Below, piece after piece: positions 1 to 8,636 of a stretch of DNA of 64,000 nt. Positions within the stretch are counted from its first letter, which is position 1. Each line of letters opens with the position of its first letter. Origin of the DNA: Azospirillaceae bacterium (GTDB lineage: Bacteria > Pseudomonadota > Alphaproteobacteria > Azospirillales > Azospirillaceae); assembly GCA_035645145.1 (NCBI GenBank), contig DASQNC010000016.1:124001-188000 (forward strand), in the 5' to 3' direction. Both the position numbers and the translations under genes were made by a program. The notes under the pieces were generated by a model. The model was not told the DNA's origin, ran no database searches, and worked only from the letters and a program-made list of their open reading frames with translations.

Positions 1-79
1 GGACCATCGGCTTCGGCAGGGCCTCCGAGTAGTCGCGCATGCGAAGGCCGTACCCGCCGCAGAAAAGAACCACCTTCAT
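1..79 (-). CDS. Sugar-1-phosphate nucleotidyltransferase, N-terminal fragment
   Basis: Only the first 26 codons lie in the window. The peptide starts MKVVLFCGGYGLRMRDY and continues with LPKPMV. This is the nucleotide-binding signature (GGxGxR, then PKPM) of the glucose-1-phosphate cytidylyl/thymidylyltransferase family, which activates a sugar as NDP-sugar. The start is the ATG complement at 77-79. It lies 19 bases downstream of the C-methyltransferase gene on the same strand, so both probably act in one modified-deoxysugar pathway. The nucleotide specificity cannot be read from this fragment. Confidence 0.7.
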   Translation of the reverse strand, partial: MKVVLFCGGYGLRMRDYSEALPKPMV

Positions 80-98
80 GTCCAGGCCCTCGATGGGA

Positions 99-1391
99 TC
101 AATCAATGATCAACGGTTCCGGGATGGGCACGATGAAGCGTCCGCCCCAATCGCGGATGTGCGATAGCTGGCGCATGATCTCGTCCTTGAGGTTCCAAGG
201 CAGGATCATGACGTAGTCCGGCCGCACGAGGTCGATCCGTTCCGGCGGGTGAACCGGGATCCGCGTCCCCGGCAGGTAGCGGCCGTGCTTGTAGGGGTTG
301 CGGTCCACCGTGAAGTCGATGAAGTCGGTCCGGATGCCGCAATAGTTCAGCAAGGTGTTCGCCTTGCCCGGCGCGCCGTAGCCGACGATGGTCCGGCCTT
401 CCCGCTTCAGGCGGATGAGCAGGTCCAGCAGCCGGTGCTTGGTCTCGCGCACCTTCGCGTCGAACCGGGCGTAGGCGGCCAGGCTTTCCAGGCCCGCCGC
501 ACGCTCGCCCGCCAGCACGCGGTCGACCTCGGCCGTCCGCGCGTGCCGGGCGTCCGTGCGGCAGCCGAAGACCCGCAGCGATCCGCCGTGGGTCCACAGC
601 TCCTCCACGTCGAAGACGCGCATGCCGTGGGCGGCGAAGATCCGCTCGACCGTCCCCAGCGAGAAGTACGAGAAGTGCTCGTGGTAGATCGTGTCAAACT
701 GGTTGCCTTCGATCAGGCGCTGGAGGTGCGGAAACTCCAGCGTCAGCACGCCGTCCGGCTTGAGGATCATGGACAGGCCGCCGACGAAATCATTGAGGTC
801 GGGCACCTGGGCCAGCACGTTGTTGCCGGCCACCAGGTCCGCCCGCCGCCCCTCGGCGACCAGCCTGGCGGCGAGATCCCGGCCGAAGAAGGCGACCAGC
901 GTCGGCACGCCCACGGCCTCGGCCGCCTTGGCGACATTGGCGGCCGGCTCGATCCCCAGGCACGGGATCCCGCGCGCCACGGCGTTGCGCAGCAGGTAGC
1001 CGTCGTTGCTGGCGACCTCCACCATGAAGCTGGACGGCCCCAGGTCGAAGCGCCGGGCCATCTTGTCCACGTACTCCGCCGCATGGGCCATCCAGGCGGT
1101 GGAATAGGACGAGAAATAGGCGTACTCGGTGAAGATGTGGTCGGCCCGCACGTATTCGCCGAGCTGCGCCAGCCAGCATGTGCCGCACACCTTGGCGTCG
1201 AGCGGGTGGAAGACTTCGCCCTCGCTCAGACGCTCGGCGGGGACGAAGCTCTCGCAGAGCGGCGACAGGCCGAGATCGACGAACGGATGCAGGGCGCCAC
1301 CGCAGAACCTGCAGCTTACGCTGCCGCGACCCTGGTCAAATGCCCGTCCCGCAACCGCCTCGACGGGAACGCTGATCGTTTCGACATCCAT
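99..1391 (-). CDS. NDP-hexose C-methyltransferase-like protein
   Basis: A 430-residue SAM-dependent methyltransferase of the TylC3/NDP-hexose C-methyltransferase type. An N-terminal zinc-binding region has CRFCGG and CGTCW cysteine pairs. A Rossmann domain carries the SAM motif EVASNDGYLL. The C-terminal region resembles the family's third domain (IVGYGAPGKANTLLNYCGI). The product would be a C-methylated nucleotide sugar. The frame stays open further upstream, but the ATG at 1391 fits the domain start and has GGAG seven bases upstream. It lies just upstream of the sugar nucleotidyltransferase. The sugar substrate is unknown. Confidence 0.85.
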   Translation of the reverse strand: MDVETISVPVEAVAGRAFDQGRGSVSCRFCGGALHPFVDLGLSPLCESFVPAERLSEGEVFHPLDAKVCGTCWLAQLGEYVRADHIFTEYAYFSSYSTAWMAHAAEYVDKMARRFDLGPSSFMVEVASNDGYLLRNAVARGIPCLGIEPAANVAKAAEAVGVPTLVAFFGRDLAARLVAEGRRADLVAGNNVLAQVPDLNDFVGGLSMILKPDGVLTLEFPHLQRLIEGNQFDTIYHEHFSYFSLGTVERIFAAHGMRVFDVEELWTHGGSLRVFGCRTDARHARTAEVDRVLAGERAAGLESLAAYARFDAKVRETKHRLLDLLIRLKREGRTIVGYGAPGKANTLLNYCGIRTDFIDFTVDRNPYKHGRYLPGTRIPVHPPERIDLVRPDYVMILPWNLKDEIMRQLSHIRDWGGRFIVPIPEPLIID

Positions 1392-1658
1392 GCAGGGGCT
1401 CCGCAAAACCGGAACGGCATCGTTCGAACAAGATGCGCGGCCTGTGAAGGGTCGCACCCGGCGAGGCGGGACGCCCCTGCCAGCTAATCCGTTCGAACGC
1501 TTAACCAGTCGGGATAGAAACGGATGGGACAGGCAACCAACGGGAACTAAGGCGCCCGGACCGCCCGCACGCGGGGGTAGCCCCCATCCCACCTCGCGCA
1601 TTGGCGCCCGCGTTGGGTAAGGACAGGGCAGCGACCGCCCAGGACAGGAGCCGGCCCC

Positions 1659-2894
1659 GTGCCGCCCCAGGACCAGACTTCCACCACCGTCCTCACCGCC
1701 GCGACGACGGCCGTTCCCGCGTGCCCGGCATGCGGCGGGGGCCGCGCGTCCCGCTTCTTCCACGTGACCCACCTTCCCGCCAACACGACGCAACTGATGC
1801 GCACGCGGGAAGCGGCGCTGGCCGAGCGCAAGGGCCCCCTGGACCTGCACGTCTGCCCGGACTGCGGCTTCGTCTTCAACGCCGCCTTCGATCCGGGCCT
1901 GATCCGGCTCGGCGAGGACGTGGAGGAAACCCAGGGCTTTTCACCGACCTTCGTCCGCTTCCACCGCGAACTGGCGGCCGACCTGGCCCGCCGCCATCCG
2001 CTGCGCGGCGGACGGGTGCTCGAGATCGGATGCGGAAAGGGCGAGTTCCTGGCGCTCCTGTGCGAAACGGCGGACGCAAGCGGGCTCGGCTACGATCCCG
2101 GCTTCATCCCCGGCCGCGCCGGCCCCGGCGAGGACCGCATCCTCGTCCACAAGACCCTGTTCGGTGCCGACGAGGCCCGGCGTGCGCAGGCGAACCTGAT
2201 CGTCTGCAAGATGACGCTGGAGCACATCCACCGGCCGGTGGACTTCGTGTCGAACGCGCACACGGCGGCGGTGGCCAGTGGCGGCGCCCCGGTCGTGTTC
2301 ATGGTGCCCGACGCCTTGCGGCTGCTGCGCACCTGCCAGTTCGCCGATTTCTACTACGAGCATTGCAGCAACTTCTCCGCCGGCGCGCTCGCCCGCCTGT
2401 TCCGCCACTGCGGGTTCGCGGTGGAGCGCCTGGACACCGTGCACGACGACCAGTACCTGCTGATCGAGGCCCGGCCGCTGGCCCCCGGTGCGCGGCAAGG
2501 TGCGGCCCCCTTCGGGATCGAGGAGCCGCCGGGGGTGGTGGTGTGCAAGGCGGAAGCCTTCGCCAAACAGGTCGGGCAGGTCATCGAAGCCTGGCGCGCC
2601 CGGCTGGCGGGGTGGCGGGATGCGGGGTCGCGGGTGGTGCTGTGGGGATCCGGGTCCCGGGCGACCGCGCTTGCCAACCTTGTCCGCATCGGCGACGAGG
2701 TCCGCGCCTTCGTCGACATCAACCCGAACCGGCAGGGCACCTTCGTCGCCGGGACCGGGCACCCGGTGGTGGCACCGGCCGCCCTGACCGAAATCCGGCC
2801 GGAGGTGGTGGTGGTGCTGAACCCCGTCTACCGGGGGGAGATCGCCGCGTCCGTCGAGGCCATGGGCCTGACCGTCCGCATCGAGACGTTGTGA
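1659..2894 (+). CDS. SAM-dependent methyltransferase, C-methyltransferase-like
   Basis: A 411-residue protein with the same architecture as the divergent neighbour at 99-1391. It has an N-terminal CPACGG/CPDCGF zinc-binding part, a Rossmann SAM fold with RVLEIGCGKGEFL, and a C-terminal domain with VVLWGSGSRATALANL. It begins with GTG, chosen because AGGAG lies eight bases upstream and no better start is visible. The role is probably methylation of a nucleotide sugar or of an intermediate in a modified polysaccharide. The region 1392-1658 between the two divergent genes must hold both promoters, but no clear boxes are visible. Confidence 0.8.
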   Translation: MPPQDQTSTTVLTAATTAVPACPACGGGRASRFFHVTHLPANTTQLMRTREAALAERKGPLDLHVCPDCGFVFNAAFDPGLIRLGEDVEETQGFSPTFVRFHRELAADLARRHPLRGGRVLEIGCGKGEFLALLCETADASGLGYDPGFIPGRAGPGEDRILVHKTLFGADEARRAQANLIVCKMTLEHIHRPVDFVSNAHTAAVASGGAPVVFMVPDALRLLRTCQFADFYYEHCSNFSAGALARLFRHCGFAVERLDTVHDDQYLLIEARPLAPGARQGAAPFGIEEPPGVVVCKAEAFAKQVGQVIEAWRARLAGWRDAGSRVVLWGSGSRATALANLVRIGDEVRAFVDINPNRQGTFVAGTGHPVVAPAALTEIRPEVVVVLNPVYRGEIAASVEAMGLTVRIETL

Positions 2895-2908
2895 GCGCCC
2901 GGGCAGCC

Positions 2909-2951
2909 CCGCCGTTTCCCCTGCGGCTTTGTCCGGCAAGGGGAACGGCGG
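2909..2951. terminator. Imperfect hairpin between convergent genes
   Basis: CCGCCGTTTCCCC and GGGGAACGGCGG form an imperfect inverted repeat with a one-base bulge. It lies between the convergent methyltransferase and aldehyde dehydrogenase genes. No T-run follows on either strand. Confidence 0.4.
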
Positions 2952-2979
2952 CCGGCCGCCCCCCCTACCCGCTGCCCCC

Positions 2980-4461
2980 CTACTCGCTCGAACGCGTCTT
3001 CGGCACGTAGGGGCCGTTCATGTCGAAGGTGTAGGCCGTCTTGACGGTCGTGTAGAACTCCGCGGCGTAGCGGCCCTGCTCGCGCGGGCCGTAGCTCGAC
3101 CCTTTCCGGCCGCCGAACGGCACATGGTAGTCGACGCCCGCGGTCGGCAGGTTGACCATCACCATGCCGGCCTCGCTGTTGCGCCTGAAATGGCCGGCGT
3201 ACTTCAGCGAGGTCGTGCAGATGCCCGCCGACAGCCCGAAGGGCGTGTCGTTGGCGACCTCCAGCGCCTCGTCGTAGTCGGCAACCCGGATCACGGTCGC
3301 GACGGGCCCGAAGATCTCCTCCCGCGCGATGCGCATCCGGTTGTCGGCATCGGCGAAGATGGCGGGGGCCATGTAGAAGCCCGGCGTCGCGCGCTTCAAC
3401 TGCTCGCCGCCGCACACCAGCCGCGCCCCCTCGTCCCGGCCGATCTGGATATAGCGCAAATTCTGGTCGAGCTGGTTGCGGTCGACGACGGGTCCGATCT
3501 GCGTGCCCGGCTTGAGCGCGTCGTCCACCACCAGCGCCCGGGTCCGCTCGGCGAGCGCTTCCAAAAAACGGTCGTGGATGCCCGCCGTCACGATCAGGCG
3601 CGAGGACGCGGTGCAACGCTGCCCGGTGGAGAAGAAGGCGCCGTTGACCGCGCATTCCACCGCCGTCTTGAGATCGGCGTCGTCCAGCACGACGAGCGGG
3701 TTCTTGCCGCCCATCTCAAGCTGGAGCTTCTTCATGGGATCGGCCTCGATGCCGGCCGCCGCCACCCGCCGGCCGGTGGGCACGGACCCGGTGAACGAAA
3801 TGGCGGCGATGCCCGGATGGCGCGTCATCGCCTCGCCCACGACCGAGCCCCGGCCCATGACCAGATTGAAGACCCCGGCCGGCACGCCCGCGCGCACGAT
3901 GATCTCGGCCAGCGCATGGGCGGTGGCGGGCACCGGATCGGCCGGCTTGAACACGACGCAGTTCCCGTAGGCCAGTGCCGGCGCGATCTTCCAGGCGGGG
4001 ATCGCGATCGGGAAATTCCAGGGCGTGATGAGGCCGACGACGCCGACGGGCTCCCGCGTCACCTCCACATCCACGCCGGGCCGCGTCGAGGGGACCTTCT
4101 CGCCGGCCATGCGCAGGCACTCGCCGGCGAAGAAAAGGAAGATCTGACCGGCACGGACGGTTTCGCCGATCCCCTCGGGCAGGGTCTTGCCTTCCTCCCG
4201 CGACAGCAGGCGGCCGAGCTCGTCCTTGCGGGCGATGATCTCGTCACCGATGCGCTTGAGGATGTCATGGCGGTCCTGGATCGAGGAACGCGACCAGACG
4301 GGGAAGGCGGCGCGCGCCGCCTCGATGGCCAGTTCCACCTGGGCCGCGTCCGCCTGCGGGAACTCCCCCACGACGTCGTTGGTGTTGGACGGGTTGATGT
4401 CGGGCGCGGTGCGCACGCCACCCACCCATTCGCCACCGATGTGATTCTTCGCCGCGGTCAT
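2980..4461 (-). CDS. NAD(P)-dependent aldehyde dehydrogenase, ketoglutarate-semialdehyde type
   Basis: A 493-residue aldehyde dehydrogenase that oxidises an aldehyde to the acid with NAD(P)+. The catalytic cysteine is C283 in GQRCTAS, the general base E249 in QLEMGGKNP, and N149 lies in TPWNF. The opening (INPSNTNDVVG-like) and the Cys region resemble the Bacillus YcbD/GucD group that oxidises 2,5-dioxovalerate (alpha-ketoglutaric semialdehyde). A related semialdehyde is possible. The ATG at 4461 is preceded by an unusual ten-G Shine-Dalgarno tract. It sits among sugar-modification genes, so a role in sugar-acid breakdown is plausible but inferred. Confidence 0.85.
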   Translation of the reverse strand: MTAAKNHIGGEWVGGVRTAPDINPSNTNDVVGEFPQADAAQVELAIEAARAAFPVWSRSSIQDRHDILKRIGDEIIARKDELGRLLSREEGKTLPEGIGETVRAGQIFLFFAGECLRMAGEKVPSTRPGVDVEVTREPVGVVGLITPWNFPIAIPAWKIAPALAYGNCVVFKPADPVPATAHALAEIIVRAGVPAGVFNLVMGRGSVVGEAMTRHPGIAAISFTGSVPTGRRVAAAGIEADPMKKLQLEMGGKNPLVVLDDADLKTAVECAVNGAFFSTGQRCTASSRLIVTAGIHDRFLEALAERTRALVVDDALKPGTQIGPVVDRNQLDQNLRYIQIGRDEGARLVCGGEQLKRATPGFYMAPAIFADADNRMRIAREEIFGPVATVIRVADYDEALEVANDTPFGLSAGICTTSLKYAGHFRRNSEAGMVMVNLPTAGVDYHVPFGGRKGSSYGPREQGRYAAEFYTTVKTAYTFDMNGPYVPKTRSSE

Positions 4462-4496
4462 CGCCCCCCCCCCTTCGTTGCCCTGGGTGCCTTGCC

Positions 4497-5321
4497 TCAG
4501 GCCGCAACCCCTTCATCGAAGGGTTCGGCCGGCACGGGACCGCCCAGGCGCCGGTGCAGCCGTTCCAACACGCGCGCACGCGCGGGATGGACGAAGATGA
4601 AGTTATGGATGTAGGCGCCCGAATAGGCGGCGCCAACGCCCTTGGCCCGTTCCGGCCGCTGGTGGACCTCGGTCCGGAAGGCGGACATCGGGTGCAGACG
4701 GCCCTCGTGCACGAAGAAGCCGGAATAGCCGAGCCCGGCGAGGAAAGCCGTGATCCGCTCGCGCCCGCCCGGCACGTGCCGTTCCTCGCTGCCGACCATG
4801 ATGGTCGGATGGCAGCGCGACAGAAGTTTCTGGCCGCCCCGCAGCACGGCGTACTCGTGCCCTTCCACATGGACCTTCAGGAACGCCACGTCGGGCAGGT
4901 TGAGGCTGTCGAGCGTGCGCAGCGGCACGCGCACGGTCCGGCGCTCGAACTCGATGTTCACACCGGGCTCCACCGTCGCCCGGGACGGCAGGTCGCTGCC
5001 GCCCAGGAGCGGGACCGACAGATCCACCTCGCCCTCGTGGTCGGACAGGGCGCACTGCATCACCGCGACACGCGAACCGAAGCTTTCATGGAGCTTGCGG
5101 GCCAGACCGGGATGCGGCTCCACCGCGACCGTGTACCGGCTCGCACGCTGGATGAACCAGGTGTAGACGCCGACATTGGCGCCGACATCCACGGAGGCTT
5201 CGCCCCGCTCGCACATGAGTGCGACCAGCGGCAATTCGAGTTCGCCTCCACGCAGGCTGCGGATGGCTCGGACGGCGGCCTTGACGCGGCCGGGAACGAT
5301 CTGTGCGAGCAGGCGCTTCAC
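4497..5321 (-). CDS. FkbM family methyltransferase
   Basis: A 274-residue protein with the FkbM fold. The SAM motif is VDVGANVGVYTW, followed by VAVEPHPGLARKL and the family motif FLKVHVEGHEYAVLRGG. FkbM proteins usually O-methylate sugars or small molecules in polysaccharide and secondary-metabolite clusters. The GTG start at 5321 is chosen over an upstream ATG because a strong AGGAGGG lies five bases before it. It lies 35 bases upstream of the aldehyde dehydrogenase on the same strand, so the two may be co-transcribed. The acceptor is unknown. Confidence 0.8.
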   Translation of the reverse strand: MKRLLAQIVPGRVKAAVRAIRSLRGGELELPLVALMCERGEASVDVGANVGVYTWFIQRASRYTVAVEPHPGLARKLHESFGSRVAVMQCALSDHEGEVDLSVPLLGGSDLPSRATVEPGVNIEFERRTVRVPLRTLDSLNLPDVAFLKVHVEGHEYAVLRGGQKLLSRCHPTIMVGSEERHVPGGRERITAFLAGLGYSGFFVHEGRLHPMSAFRTEVHQRPERAKGVGAAYSGAYIHNFIFVHPARARVLERLHRRLGGPVPAEPFDEGVAA

Positions 5322-5508
5322 GGAACCCTCCTTGACGGGACCCCAGCACATTACCGCTCCCGCCCCCGGACCGCCGGACGTGCCCGCATTAACCCCGTTG
5401 CACAGCCGCCAGGCAAAGGGAGGCATGGCCCGCTCCCTCGCAAGGGATCAAGCCGCAGGGGGGCCGATGGGTGTTCACTGCGGGTGGGCGATACCTGTGA
5501 GGAAGGCC

Positions 5509-6582
5509 ATGCGTGTTCTCGTGACAGGATGCGACGGATACATCGGGGCGGTGCTCACGCCCTACCTGATGGACCGGGGTTGGGACGTCACCGGCCTGGA
5601 CACGGGTTTTTACCGTGCCGGCCTGCTCTACCCCGACCTGGCGGACCGGCCGCGCGTCCTGACCCGCGACATCCGCCGCGTCGAACGGGCGGACCTGGAA
5701 GGCTTCGACGCCGTGGTCCATCTGGCCGAACTGTCCAACGATCCGCTCGGCGAGTTGAACCCCGGCATCACCCACGCCATCAACCACGAAGGATCGATGC
5801 ACCTGGCTCGGACCGCCAAGGCCGCGGGCGTGCGCCGGTTCGTGTACGCGTCGTCGTGCAGCGTGTACGGCGCGGGGGCGGACAGCGTCCGGGAGGAGAC
5901 CTCGGCACCGCTGCCGCAGACGGCGTACGCGGAGTGCAAGGTCCTGTGCGAGCAGGGCTTGGCGACACTGAACGGCCCCGACTTCATCACCACCTGCCTG
6001 CGCAACGCCACGGCGTTCGGGGCGTCGCCGCGCATGCGGTTCGACATCGTGCTGAACAATCTGGCGGGGTTGGCCTGGACCACCCGGCAGATCGCCATGA
6101 CCAGCGACGGGACGCCGTGGCGTCCGCTGGTCCACGTGCTCGACATCTGCCAGGCGGTGGAACAGGTTCTGCGCGCACCGTCCGAGGCGGTGGCCGGCGA
6201 AGTGTTCAATGTCGGCGATGACGACCAGAACTACCGGGTGCGCGAGATCGCCGAGATCGTCGCCGCCGCCTTTCCCGGCTGCACCACGTCGTTCGGCGCC
6301 CCGGGGCCGGACAACCGCAGCTACCGCGTCTCCTTCGCCAAGATCCGCAGACACCTGCCGGATTTCCGGTGCCGGTGGCCGGCCGAACGCGGCGCCCGCC
6401 AGCTCCGCGACCTGTTCGACGGCATCAAGATGAGCCGGGCCCAGTTCGAGGCCCCGCCGTTCACCCGCCTCCGGCAGCTCCAGGCGCAGATCGACGCCGG
6501 CCTCCTCGACCCCTCCTTCTTCTGGCGGGACCCGCTGGCCGGCGCCTTGGTTGCCGAGGAAACCACGGCGTCCGCGGCTTGA
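5509..6582 (+). CDS. NAD-dependent epimerase/dehydratase (SDR) of nucleotide sugars
   Basis: A 357-residue extended short-chain dehydrogenase. The NAD-binding glycine motif TGCDGYIG is at the N-terminus. The catalytic Ser is in ASSCSVYG and the Tyr/Lys pair in TAYAECK. The family normally epimerises, dehydrates or reduces NDP-sugars. ATG at 5509 has AGGAAGG just upstream. It diverges from the FkbM gene and ends the sugar-modification block. A perfect 18-bp inverted repeat follows the stop. The exact reaction cannot be assigned. Confidence 0.85.
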   Translation: MRVLVTGCDGYIGAVLTPYLMDRGWDVTGLDTGFYRAGLLYPDLADRPRVLTRDIRRVERADLEGFDAVVHLAELSNDPLGELNPGITHAINHEGSMHLARTAKAAGVRRFVYASSCSVYGAGADSVREETSAPLPQTAYAECKVLCEQGLATLNGPDFITTCLRNATAFGASPRMRFDIVLNNLAGLAWTTRQIAMTSDGTPWRPLVHVLDICQAVEQVLRAPSEAVAGEVFNVGDDDQNYRVREIAEIVAAAFPGCTTSFGAPGPDNRSYRVSFAKIRRHLPDFRCRWPAERGARQLRDLFDGIKMSRAQFEAPPFTRLRQLQAQIDAGLLDPSFFWRDPLAGALVAEETTASAA

Positions 6583-6591
6583 AGCGCCTCC

Positions 6592-6637
6592 CCGCCGTGC
6601 CGGCCGCCGACGCATCAACCGGCGGCCGGCACGGCGG
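6592..6637 (+). terminator. 18-bp perfect inverted repeat after the epimerase gene
   Basis: Two 18-base arms at 6592-6609 and 6620-6637 are perfectly complementary around a ten-base loop, starting nine bases after the epimerase stop. There is no T-run, as is common for hairpin terminators in GC-rich Alphaproteobacteria. Confidence 0.7.
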
Positions 6638-6706
6638 CATACGGCGGAACATGCGAGCGGTGAGTTGCGGCAGGGGGGCGCAGGCACAGCCTGACTTCGG
6701 GCCGCT

Positions 6707-6732
6707 GGAACGCACCGGGGCTCTCCGATGTT
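6707..6732 (+). promoter_or_regulatory. Possible EcfG (general stress sigma) promoter
   Basis: GGAAC at 6707-6711, 17 bases, then TGTT at 6729-6732. The known EcfG consensus is GGAAC-N16/17-CGTT, so one base differs. The position upstream of a stressosome-like operon makes it attractive, but the leader to rsbR would be about 175 bases and a chance match is possible. Confidence 0.3.
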
Positions 6733-6912
6733 GCGGAAATACATCCCAAGAGTGGCCCCACCGGAATGCAATACCCGTGCATCCCAGTATCCAGGGCTGC
6801 GGCAATTCGGCAGTGTTTACCATAATCCGGAGGCTGCACATTTGCTGGTCTCGGCTGCAAGTCGCCGCTGAATACCCAGCAAAAACAATACTATAGAAGG
6901 GGGTAACCGTTC

Positions 6913-7803
6913 ATGCCGCAGAACGGATTGGGGCGCATAGCGCAGATCGTCTCCGAACAGCAGAATAAAATCCTTTCGGAGTGGCTTGGCCTGCAAAAAC
7001 AGGGCGGCACTTTGGAGAGCGGCCGCATCAGTGAGGCGGAACTTCAAACCCAGTGCCGAACCCTCCTTGGCCTGTTGGTGGATGGTTTGGCGCAGGGCGG
7101 CACCGACGCGAATGCGCCCGCCTTCGAACCGGTGATGGAGATGCTGACCGACGTCTCGCGCTCGCGCGCGATGCAAGGCTTCACGCCGACCGAGACCGCC
7201 ACGTTCGTGTTCTCGCTCAAGCAGCCCTTGTTCAACGTCCTGAACCGGACCGCCGACGCCGCATTCGGGCGCGCCATCGGCGAGCGCGAGGTCTGGGAGG
7301 TCACCCTGCTGCTTGACCAGTTCGGCCTTCACACGATGGACGCGTACCAGCGGAGCCGGGACGAGGTCATCCTCCGCCAGGGCCGCGAGATCTCGGAACT
7401 CTCGACGCCGGTCGTCAAGATGTGGGCCGGGATCCTTGCGCTGCCCCTCATCGGCACGCTCGATTCCGAACGCACCCAGGTGGTGATGGAAAATCTGCTC
7501 CAGGCGATTGTCGATCAAACGGCCGAGATCGCGATCATCGACATCACCGGCGTGCCGACCGTCGACACGCTGACGGCCCAGCACCTCCTCAAGACGGTGG
7601 CGGCGGCGCGCCTTATGGGCGCGGACTGCATCATTTCCGGCATCCGCCCCCAGATCGCACAGACCATGGTGCATCTCGGGGTCGAACTGAACGTCACCAC
7701 GAAGGCCACACTCGCCGACGCCTTCGCGGTCGCCCTGGCACGCATCGGCCGCACCGTGGTGCGAGCCCCGCGCGCCGAAGCGGCCATCGACACCCGCCGC
7801 TGA
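6913..7803 (+). CDS. rsbR: RsbR-like stressosome scaffold (N-terminal sensor plus STAS)
   Basis: A 296-residue RsbR paralogue. Residues about 10-150 form a helical RsbRD-N-like sensor domain. Residues about 160-280 form a STAS domain with the RsbR-type segments ELSTPV, IIDITGVPTVDT and SGIRPQIAQT. In Bacillus RsbRA the kinase RsbT phosphorylates T171 and T205. By motif spacing these correspond to S185 (GTLDSER) and T219 (VDT) here. With RsbS it should build the cytoplasmic stressosome that sequesters RsbT. It is the first gene of a tightly packed operon. The signal sensed by the N-terminal domain is unknown. Confidence 0.88.
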   Translation: MPQNGLGRIAQIVSEQQNKILSEWLGLQKQGGTLESGRISEAELQTQCRTLLGLLVDGLAQGGTDANAPAFEPVMEMLTDVSRSRAMQGFTPTETATFVFSLKQPLFNVLNRTADAAFGRAIGEREVWEVTLLLDQFGLHTMDAYQRSRDEVILRQGREISELSTPVVKMWAGILALPLIGTLDSERTQVVMENLLQAIVDQTAEIAIIDITGVPTVDTLTAQHLLKTVAAARLMGADCIISGIRPQIAQTMVHLGVELNVTTKATLADAFAVALARIGRTVVRAPRAEAAIDTRR

Positions 7804-7816
7804 GGCCGGAGCCATC

Positions 7817-8227
7817 ATGGATCGCATTCCGATCCTCAAGCTGGGTGACGCGCTGCTCGTCACAATCCAGGTCGACATGCACGATCGCCTGGCAACGGCG
7901 CTCGAGGAGGATCTCACAAACCGTATTGCCGCGACCGGGGCCAAGGGTGTCCTCATCGACATCTCCTCGCTCGAGGTCGTGGACTCCTTCATCGGCCGCA
8001 TGCTCGACAACATCGCCGGGATCTCGCGCGTGCTCGACGCGGACACGGTGGTGGTCGGGATGCGCCCGGCGGTGGCCATCACCCTTGTGGAACTCGGCCT
8101 GGAGATGAGAGGCGTGAGGACGGCGCTCAACGTCGAGCGGGGCATGGCGCTCATCAATCGACGGCTTGATGGGGGCGACCATGACGGCGCAGCCGCAGGG
8201 GACGCCGGTGACCACGAAGAGGGATGA
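7817..8227 (+). CDS. rsbS: RsbS-like single STAS domain stressosome protein
   Basis: A 136-residue protein made of one STAS domain followed by a charged tail. The RsbS hallmark is present: IDISSLEVVDSFIGR, with S57 in the position of the serine phosphorylated by RsbT (S59 in Bacillus). It should form the stressosome core with RsbR and hold the kinase RsbT until phosphorylated. GGAG lies eight bases before the ATG. The gene lies 13 bases after rsbR, and its last 47 bases overlap rsbT in another frame, implying translational coupling. Confidence 0.9.
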   Translation: MDRIPILKLGDALLVTIQVDMHDRLATALEEDLTNRIAATGAKGVLIDISSLEVVDSFIGRMLDNIAGISRVLDADTVVVGMRPAVAITLVELGLEMRGVRTALNVERGMALINRRLDGGDHDGAAAGDAGDHEEG

Positions 8228-8636
8228 TGCGGGATCGCCAACGGCCCGGCTCGACGTCCGATCCCCCGACGACGTGGTCCGGGTGCGCCAGGAGGTGCGG
8301 TCGCGCGCCGTTGCCGCAGGTCTTGGAATCGTCGATCAGACCAAGATCGTGACCGCCGCCAGCGAGCTTGCCCGCAACACGCTCGATTACGGCGGAGGCG
8401 GCACCGTGCGCATCGACCTTGTCCGGGAAGGTGGCCGGCGCGGCGTACGGATCACCTTCGAGGACCAGGGACCCGGCATCCCCGACATCGAGCAGGCGCT
8501 CAAGGACGGCTTCACGACCGGCAGCGGCCTGGGTCTGGGGTTAGGGGGTGCCAAACGCCTTTCCAACGAGTTCTCCATCGAGTCCGCCCCCGGACGGGGC
8601 ACACGCATCGTGATCGCACGTTGGAACAGGTCATGA
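8181..8636 (+). CDS. rsbT: RsbT-like serine/threonine kinase (GHKL ATPase)
   Basis: A 151-residue stand-alone GHKL kinase. The N-box is ASELARNTLDYGGGG and the G1 box EDQGPGIPDIEQAL, followed by a glycine-rich lid (GSGLGLGLGGAKRL). This is the RsbT arrangement that phosphorylates RsbS and RsbR and is released under stress. ATG 8181 is chosen because GGGGG lies five bases before it; TTG 8166 and ATG 8169 are in-frame alternatives. The start lies inside rsbS and the stop overlaps the next gene by ATGA, so levels of the partners are probably coupled. Confidence 0.9.
   Translation: MTAQPQGTPVTTKRDDAGSPTARLDVRSPDDVVRVRQEVRSRAVAAGLGIVDQTKIVTAASELARNTLDYGGGGTVRIDLVREGGRRGVRITFEDQGPGIPDIEQALKDGFTTGSGLGLGLGGAKRLSNEFSIESAPGRGTRIVIARWNRS

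Larger units (their letters stand above)
6583..6912. other. Intergenic region before the stressosome operon
   Basis: 330 bases without a gene. It holds the terminator hairpin of the epimerase at 6592-6637 and a possible EcfG-type promoter at 6707-6732. A more AT-rich stretch (about 6840-6900) leads into the rsbR start, where a GAAGGGGG Shine-Dalgarno begins about 16 bases upstream. No open frame in it looks coding. Confidence 0.5.

Noticed and set aside
2929-4614. A 561-codon open frame antisense to the aldehyde dehydrogenase
   Set aside because: Composition is Arg/Gly/His-rich with no recognisable motifs; the other strand has a full-length enzyme with its catalytic residues.
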